Part shown: positions 17,412 to 26,400 of the stretch, piece after piece
Layout of the letters: each line of letters starts with the position of its first letter
Numbering within the stretch: the stretch's first letter is position 1
Assembly (NCBI GenBank): GCA_015233135.1
Contig: JADFYH010000026.1
Span: forward strand, 1,092-42,421
Origin: Deltaproteobacteria bacterium
GTDB lineage: Bacteria; UBA10199; JADFYH01
Direction: 5' to 3'
Length of the DNA: 41,330 nt
Position numbers and translations under genes: made by a program
Notes under the pieces: model-generated
Told to the model about the DNA's origin: nothing
What the model saw: the letters and a program-made list of their open reading frames with translations, nothing else
The model's database searches: none

Positions 17412-20400
17412 GAAGAGAGATGCCCGGCCACAAAACTAGCGGCCTCGGAGACCGAAGAAGCGAGGTAAGTGGCAAGTCCAACGGTGAGTGGAAGCATTAT
17501 CCCCCCCACTGTACGAAGAAACCCCGTGCGCACGATGCGTGCAGGAGCAGCTGGGCCAGCGCCGGGAGGAGTAGATCCAGGGCTTGTTGGGTCGACAATA
17601 TTGAACTTAAGCGGTCTGCCATTCACAGTAAGTACAAAAGAATCACCTAATTCAAAACTATGTTCCCCGTGTTGATGATGGAAAAGAGGGATCGCTCTGT
17701 CCTCTTCACCACCTTTCAAAAAGACTCCTTCTCTTACCGCCCAAGGATTAACCGCCCTCAATTTGTAGACCACCGCACTGTCTTGCATTACAGCAAGCAA
17801 CTCAAAGTTTTGGAGTGTTTCTCTCTCTGAATGATCTTCTTCCACAAATTCGCTTAAGCGTTTGGTTTCCCCTGTGGGAACCACACAATCAATCCCCTTA
17901 GAGCATTTTACGGCTTGAGGGGTATAGAGATCATAGAAAACACCTGCCACCGACAGTTTTAAGATATCCCCATCCGAAAATGAAACTGGGGATTGCTTTA
18001 ACTCTTCTAAGCTTACCCTTCTGTTTTTTCCATTTGGAGATTGTATACAGACAAAAAGATGATCTTCTATATTTTTTATAAAGGGGTATGGATGTGGAGC
18101 CAGGCTTAATTGGTAAGTCTTGCCAGTGCGTTTAAGGCTGACCCGTCCCTCAAGAGTAGAGGCCATCCCATCAATTACTCCTACGCCTCTTAAGCCCCCA
18201 TCTCCCCACTCTTCCCCTCTCAACTTATCAAGACCGACTTCTCCATTCTCTTCTAACTTAAGATCTACTCGAGTATGGCCAGGGAAAATGCTTTCAATCA
18301 TTCGCCCCTCTACCAATATATAAACCTTGCTTACTTCTCCTGTAAACTCTTCCCCCGCAACACCCAACCCACCCATATCTTTTATACCCGCTCCCTTTTC
18401 ATTTAAGAGATGAACCTCAACTCTTCCATCCATATATTTTAAAATGATGGGGATATCTGTTCTTACCCCACCTTCACGCTGAATATAATAATGCACAGCA
18501 TATGGATTAGCAGTCTGATAAAATGATGATATTCGTGAAATAGAAAATTCATTGCCTTCAGGGAAATCACCTCCTCTACCGAGAGAACACGCTTGATTTA
18601 ATGGAACCTGAACTCTATGATGTCGATCCCCATAATCCACAACGCCTGAATCCACCACAGCCAGGAGATCCCTTGCCAGAGCCACATCAAAGACGCCAGT
18701 CTTTCCTACTTGGCCGATGACCCGAGCAAAAACATCCGTCCCTGCTTCGATGAGTCGGCTTAATTGGGTACTGACAGCAGCAACAGTAGCTACTGAATCG
18801 CCCTCTGCAGCACCACCCCCCTTCGGCCCACTGTTTTCTTCTACCAGCCCCCCCAGACAAATTCTCACTCGCTCACCTCGAATCACCAGATCGAATTTGT
18901 TTCCTTCCAGCAGCTGGACAATTCGGGGTTTTAAGGGATAGACCAATTCTTGATCATCAATGCGACAAATCACTTGAGGCCTTTCCCCTGCAAATTGAGG
19001 ATCAAAGCCCTCTCTAAAGCGCAAGGCGCAAGCCTTTCCATTTTCTGTTGTAGAAATTTCCAATTGTTTCAAAATAGCCTCATGCCTGTGCCCAGGAATC
19101 ACCTGATCCAAAGTCACACGGGCACCAGGCAACAGCGTAAAATTGTAAACGGGAATATCTTCTGAGGCTGCCGGTACTAGATGCTCGGCAGCCGCGGAAA
19201 GTCTCGCCGACAGTTCCTCTAAGCCTCTTCGCAAAGCAGCTGCGATATCAACACCTTTATTCCACAATTGCCTTACCCCTGCAGCCATTACATCTCTAGG
19301 CAACTGATTCGCGCGCGCTATCACTTCCTGCAAGGCTTCCAATCTTCGCTCGGGCACACGCCTTTTATAGGCGGCCTTGGCGCTTCTTATTTCCTCAATC
19401 AACTTCGCTCGTAACTCAGAGGGCTGGATCACCTGGTTTACAGAAGCCACCGCAAGGGCACGCTCCATTCCATTGGCGGCATTGTAAATGGCGGCCTCTT
19501 TGTTGACGTACTCTTCAAGAATGGGTTGCAACACAAGCCCTCGCTGCACGTCTTCCAGCTTGGCCTCTCCTTTTTTCACACGCTCATCTGCCTCTGCCTG
19601 GGCACGAATGGCATCGGTCACCAAACCCTGCCAATTTTTCATACGTGCATCCCGTTCGGCAGCCTTGAGTATTTCTCTTCCGTAAACCACCAGGGCAACT
19701 CCACGCCCATCCAGCACTTGTTCTCTGGCTCCTTCCAAAGCCAACACACGGAAGGCCTCCTGATCTTCAGGAGCAGCCAGTTGCCGATCGACCACCACTT
19801 TTCCACCGCCGGTACAGGCCCCAAGATTCACCATGACTTGAGGCCCCTCAAACAAGACATTGGCCGTTCCGTATTTGCCGCCGTTGGTCAATTGACGTTC
19901 CTGCATCGCAAGACCAATGGCCATAAAAACCAGATTGTCATAAAGATGAACCAAAGGAAGTCGCCCATCGGCCTTGCCAATGGCCCTCATAATTTTTGCA
20001 GAATCACTCGGCGCAAGCACCCCAGGTTGAAACACCAACATCACCGGCTGCCCGCCAATTTGAGCAATAGCCGCTACTGTTTTTGTAGCCATGGGTTCTT
20101 TGTTTTTAATTTTCAAGGCATCATTTTGAAGATGAAATTCTCCCTTGTAATCTTTCCATAAAAAGAGAGGGGGCGGGGCATCCTGATCGATTAAGGCTCG
20201 AAGGAAAGGAAGAAAATCTTCCTGGGGCATTGGAGCACCTAATTTTTTCATCAGGTCGCCAATGTTTCCCTGTTCAACACCATTCACCATCCACGGAGTT
20301 TGGGTCACATCGCGATCTACCGGATCTTTGCTGCGTCGTCTGCTCACAATCTGACCATTGCGTTCCACTGCCGTATAATAATGCAGCAGCAGTAATTGTT

Positions 20401-23400
20401 TGTGAGCCTCCAGTCGATTGGGTGCAAAAAGTTGCGCTTCACCATTAGGACCATGCACCCCGTTGTATCCGGCCATATCTTGAATGCCGCCCGGAAAGGT
20501 TCTTTTGACGATGCCAGGCAGTTGGGTCACCGAGGCAGTTGGATTTGCTGCGGCTGCAAAGGCTTGGGGGCCAGTGAGGGCCAGACTTCCACGAGGAGTC
20601 ATGATCACCACCCCACCGGTAGCCTCCGCGATGGCAGCAATCGAAATATCATAAGACATGATACCGATACTGAAATCATCCACCACAAAATTCATGCGTA
20701 CTCGGTGTTTACCAAGCTCTGCATTTTGCTTAATGCAATTTAAAACAATTTCTCTAAAGGTGGCACTCACCGCATCCAGCACCTCTACCCCGGAATCCCT
20801 GTCAATAAAGGCCCCGGCGGAGGCCACATGCCAATCGATATCCAAACCATTTTCTGCCGCATAGTGAATGGCCGCAATAATGCGCGCCGTTTCTTCATGG
20901 CCAATAGAGCCTTTGGAGGGGTCATGCGAGAGATCGCCAAGGATACTCAAACGGCGAACGGGAAAGCCCAGGCCCATGTCGTTTTCCATCAAACCTATCA
21001 CCACCCCCGCCTTGTTTCGTCCTATTTCTCTGGCTTGACCGTCGGCATTCACCGCAGGAACAAGTTGCCCCGGATGATTGTAATCAATTTTTCCTGTGGA
21101 TGGATTGATCGGTGTCGCACTGCCCTTCACCACATGTTCTAGATCCAGTTCCACGAAGCGGGTGTTCCCCTTAAATGCTCTAGGATGTTCTCTAGCCAAT
21201 GCACTGATGGCGGCATCCATGTGCATAGGCACATGATAGGCAAAGACACCCCCAGTCGCCTGAACTTTTCTAGCTCTCAATTCCACGGGTGTCGCCGTAC
21301 TCACCTTAGATTCGTCCAAAAACTTATAGGCAATCTCCCCGAGGGGCCTATTTGTTTTTGTCAGCGATGCAACTGTACTGGCATCACTCCAATTCACCAT
21401 GACTCTTTTCGACTGAAGCTCAGCCCCTGCTGCATTGGCAAACAAGGCCTCTTCAAGCGCTTTCACCTTCACTTCAAAACGATAGCGCGTAGGGTTGGTA
21501 ATCGTAATTAAAACCTCGCGATATTTATTGGAAGTTTCAGAAACCCTAATACGACCACGCACCACCACTTTTTCAAGATGAAGTTTTCTCAACAACTCCC
21601 AGTGCTGGGTGGCCAAGTTTTCAACATAAGCGACAGTCTCGTCATGAGTCATGTCCAATTCGGGAAGTATATTCATAAACAAGCGATTCCACTTCGCCGA
21701 TTCTTTCGCATTATCCGTCAACGATTGTTCCATCGCCCGAATACTTTTAACAAACAACTCCTCCAATTTTGGAATACCCACTACACCCTGTTCATTACGC
21801 AACACCTGGGCACGCCTCACCACCAAGTTTCCAAAAAGACGCACATCTCCCTTCACCTCTTTTTCTTTTCCCGAACCATAATACAAATGCACATCACGGT
21901 CTGAATTGACCTGATCACGTCTTAAATCAAAAAGAGAAAGGCGTTCAATTTCAATTAAACGATTGGCCGTGAAAGGCTGAAGAGATCTGAGATTAGTGGC
22001 TTCTACAAATTTTTGGGATAGGCCTTGGCCATTGGGTTCTCGAACGAAGGTATAATAAACAGGGTAAGCATTCCCCTCCGTAAAGGCAACCGTCACTCGG
22101 CGAAGATTGGACTCACTGACCCAGCTGGAATCGCTGTTCAAACTTTCGGCAAAGCTTTGCAGCCATTTTGCCTCCTCAAAGCCGGCAGGCTTCGCCATCA
22201 TCAATTCCACCACATTGCTGCCGCAATTTTTACAATCCGAGTTTCTCAGCTTCAAGGTGTGCCCAATATCATGCAAATCTTGGATAGCTTTTTCGGGGCT
22301 TGTTTTGACACGGGCAAAAGAACGTTGAATTCGTCTGGCATCCCCATTCCTGCCCTCCACTTTATAAAAGTTCACCACCAGGGCATCTGCATCCAGATGT
22401 TTTATGCTCTCCAGATGATGCCCACGAAATTCGCGCCGGGTTTGAATGTTTTCAGCCAGCTGTCGAGCTTTGGGACTCAAAGCCTTGTTATTATAAAGTG
22501 CGGTCAAAGGCGTGGTGAGTGATTCTGCAAGAGTTACAATCTGTTTTACAAACTGCCTTTTTTGCTCCATATCAAAACCCTTGGCAATCAACTCAAAAAG
22601 ATGACCCAAATTTTTGAGAGATTGGGTTCTGTCTTTTTCATCCAGGCCTCTGCTAAAATTCTCAAACAGTTGTACAGCCAGATTTGCATTATTTTCTGCG
22701 GATTCCCCGGCAAACAACCTCACACGCGAGGCATTTTCAAAACCCCAGGTGGCGACGCCTTCCGGAGAAAGGCTGATATCCACTTTTAATCGTGCAGGGC
22801 TTCCACCCTTCGCTGCCCCAGCAACTTCATATTCCCAGTTATAAAGCCCCTGACGAGCCGCAAGCAAAGGCACGGCTTCCGATTGAAAATAATCACTATT
22901 AAATCCTCCCGAAAAATATTCGATGGAAGGGGGCTGAAACAACTCGGAATGTCTGTTATAATGAACGCAGTAAACCATCTCCCCGGCAGGCAAACCCGGA
23001 ACAGGATCAGAGGCCACATAAACTGTTTTATGCCCCGAGGCCTGACGAATACGAATATTTTTTAGATCACCGATACTGTTGAGCTGGAAAGTAATTTCAT
23101 TCTTTGGATCTCGCTGAAGCCTTGCCAACTCTTCTCTGAATGCCCTGTTTTGCTGAAAAAATTTGGCCAGGGTTCCTAGTAAAGGATCCGAAGTTCTGAG
23201 GGGATCGGAAATAAAAGCTTCGAGGCGTTGTTGCAGCAGATCAATATTTTTGGCAGTGGGAAGTCTAATATTCGCCACACATTCCAGGTGTAAGCTGACC
23301 GCTGATCTTAATTTCAAGGCTCTTTTTTCTTTGTAACGATAACTGCTGCGATCTTCAAATTCTTCACGGGGAATTGGGCGCCCTCTGCTTTGCAAGGCCG

Positions 23401-26400
23401 CTTTTCCCAAGGCTTTCTCGAGGCCATTGCTTGCGTAATGATTATCGTATTCTCCGGTTCGCACCGCTTCGCGCGCCAGAAATCTCAGTTGGCCCAAAAT
23501 ATCCGCCTTGGCTTTTTCAGACTCAAAGACGGTTTTGGATAAGGCCTGAGAGGCTCTTTGAAGCACCTGCAATCTTTTTCCGGGATGATAAACCACAAGC
23601 TTGGCAAACATGGCGTCGAAGAAACCGAAAATTCTATCGCCACTCGCGATAGAGGTCTCCACATGAATTCCTTCGCTCTCAGGAAATTCCAAGCGATTCA
23701 CTGTTCCGGGGGAAGGGGCATTTCTACCGCGATAAAGACTGTTGGGATCTGCTGCTTTCAAACGAACTTCCACCGCTGACCCATGATTTTCAATACTCTC
23801 CTGAAGGTAAGAAAGGGGAAGACCTCGACCAATGTCGATAGCATCTGAAATAAGATCGGCCGTTTCGTCCTCTCGTCCGAGAATTCGGGTCACGAGTTCC
23901 GTCACGCGATGTTCCACCTGAATTCGCGCGTTCACCTCCATGGCAAAAAAATCACCGGTATCGGGATCCACCATGAATTCTACCGTTCCATGTCCGGTAT
24001 AATTCACGGCCTGCGCGGCCTTGCGCACCGCTTCATACATCTTTTCTCTTAAACCAGGGAAACGAGCAAAAATTTCAGCCGGATAAATTTCAATGAGTTT
24101 TTGATCCCCTTCCTGAAGCGTACATTCTCTTTCACTGAGTATTCCTGTGTTTCCAAAACGGTCGCGAATAATTTGAAATTCCACATGCTGAAAACGGGGA
24201 ATAAACCGTTCTGCCAAAATTCTTTTGCTTTTACCTTCTTCCTGACAGGTTCCAAATTCATTCACTAATTCTTTTAGAGTATAGACCGTCTGCTGACCTT
24301 TTCCACCACCGCCTCCGACAGCTTTGAGGCGAGCCCCAAAGGCCAAGGCAATCTCTTCGAAACTTTCATTTCTCTCAATGTTTGAGAGCACCGCCAAAAC
24401 CCTTTGCCTATCTTCAGATTTAAAAAATCCAATCTCCAAAAGTTCTCTCGCTAGCGACAAGGCATTCTCGTGTCCCACCTGAGTCCCTTGCACAACGGGA
24501 ATCCCCGCTTCGATAAAGGCCTGCTTGGCTACATCTTTATCGCCCGCACGAAGCATACTTTTCACAGAAGGGCCAAATAAAATCAACCCCTCCCCATTTA
24601 ATGCCGTCACCAGCTCATGGGCTTCCGATTTGTAACCGTAGCCTGGATGCACCGCCTGACAATTGGAACGCCTGGCTTCCAGGGCGATATGATTTACATC
24701 TTGATACAAATTATTGATCAAATTCTCATCCGTAACGACAGGGTCACCACTACTGATCAAATGTTCCACCTGCCCTGCAGCATCCATTTCTTGCCTCAAG
24801 GCCTCGGATAACTTCGCAGGTGCTTCTGCCACCACCACAGGAACAAAGCCCTGGTGTTGACGAATCGCACGAACAGCATCGGCCGTTCCAAAGCTGGTAT
24901 CAATGGGGGTAGTGGAAGTGTATTTAAAATCTTTTGCTCTTTTTTTGCTGTCGGACTCCGGAGCACGCAGACGCACAAACACCCTGGCCTCGGCGCCAAA
25001 CTCCTCAACGGCCTTTCTCACCCAGGCATGATTCGCCTCGGCTTCATGCACCATGATCACCGGAGTCATTCCCTGCTTATGTACACTGCGCGCAATACGC
25101 ACGGCAATTTCACCGCGATGGGGGATAAACACGCGTTCAACATTAGGATTGGTTTGGATATTTAAACCTGGATTTAAGATCGCCTGAAGATCATCCAGGC
25201 GTTGAAACAGAACCTTTCTTTGTTTGGCGTCCAGACCTTTATCTGTAATACCGGCCAGGGCACGGCGGGCATTATCGTTTGCCGCCTTGGTTTTAAAATT
25301 TTGTTTTTTAAACCTTTCCCAAGCAGTGGAGGCACTCTGGCTTGTATCGGTGAGTCGCGTATAAATCTTTCTCTTGAGGGCTAGGGCTTCCCCTCTGACA
25401 GCTGAGGCAGAGGATCCCCTACGCCCCGCAGCCTGCAGCCCTTCCACGCCTTCCCCTTCCACTCGAGACGCCGCGTCCACTCCGGAAATTTCCAAACCCA
25501 GTTGCGCCGCTGCACCTTCTGGAGAATTTAATTTTGTTGCTGTCAGGAGTTCTGCAGGCACTGCAGGATTTTCCAAACCCAGAGGATTTTTTGGATCGGA
25601 TTTTCCATCCGAGAAAAAGCCTTGGGAAGTTCCTTCATCTCTACCTGAACCTGAACCCGCCGCATCTTTTGCAGTCACCCGCGCACGCGCTGCAGACGCC
25701 AATCTCTCGGGCTCTGCTTGGGCATGGCGATTCAGCGATTCTTGATCTCGAACTCTCACTTGGGCCGCTAAGGCTTGTTGGATGGCCAAGCCCTCTCTCC
25801 CTTGAGGGGAGAGAGTTGGAGAGAGGGCGACCGCGGGTGCACTCGGGGTCACCCTCTCCCTGCCCTCTCCCGTCGAGGGAGAGGGGAAAACTAAATTAGA
25901 ATGTATAGAAAAAGTTTCTGCAGAGGGATAAGAAGCTCGACCCTCTCTCCCTTGAGGGGAGAGAGTTGGAGAGAGGGGGGTCGCAGGTGCACTCGAGATC
26001 CCCCTCTCCCTGTCCTCTCCCGTCGAGGGAGAGGGGAAAACTAAATTAGAATGTATAGAAAAAGTTTCTGCGGAGGGATAAGAAGCTCGACCCTCTCTCC
26101 CTTGAGGGGAGAGAGTTGGAGAGAGGGGGGTCGCGGGTGCACTCGAGATCCCCCTCTCCCTGTCCTCTCCCATCGTAGAATTATCAATTGCATCCACTGG
26201 CTCTCTCTCTCCTCCCTGCCGCCCCTGAAAATCCCTCACCTCTCCCAAAACGCCTTGCACTGCCTCTAAATCCCGATCCAAGAAAGGTCTCAAATAAAAA
26301 GCCAGCTGCTCCGGATTTCCCTCCGACAAGGCTCGAATCCCTGCCAGGGTATGTGCCTCAACGCCCAGTTCCAAGGCATTCTGCAGCAGGCGCAAGCGCT

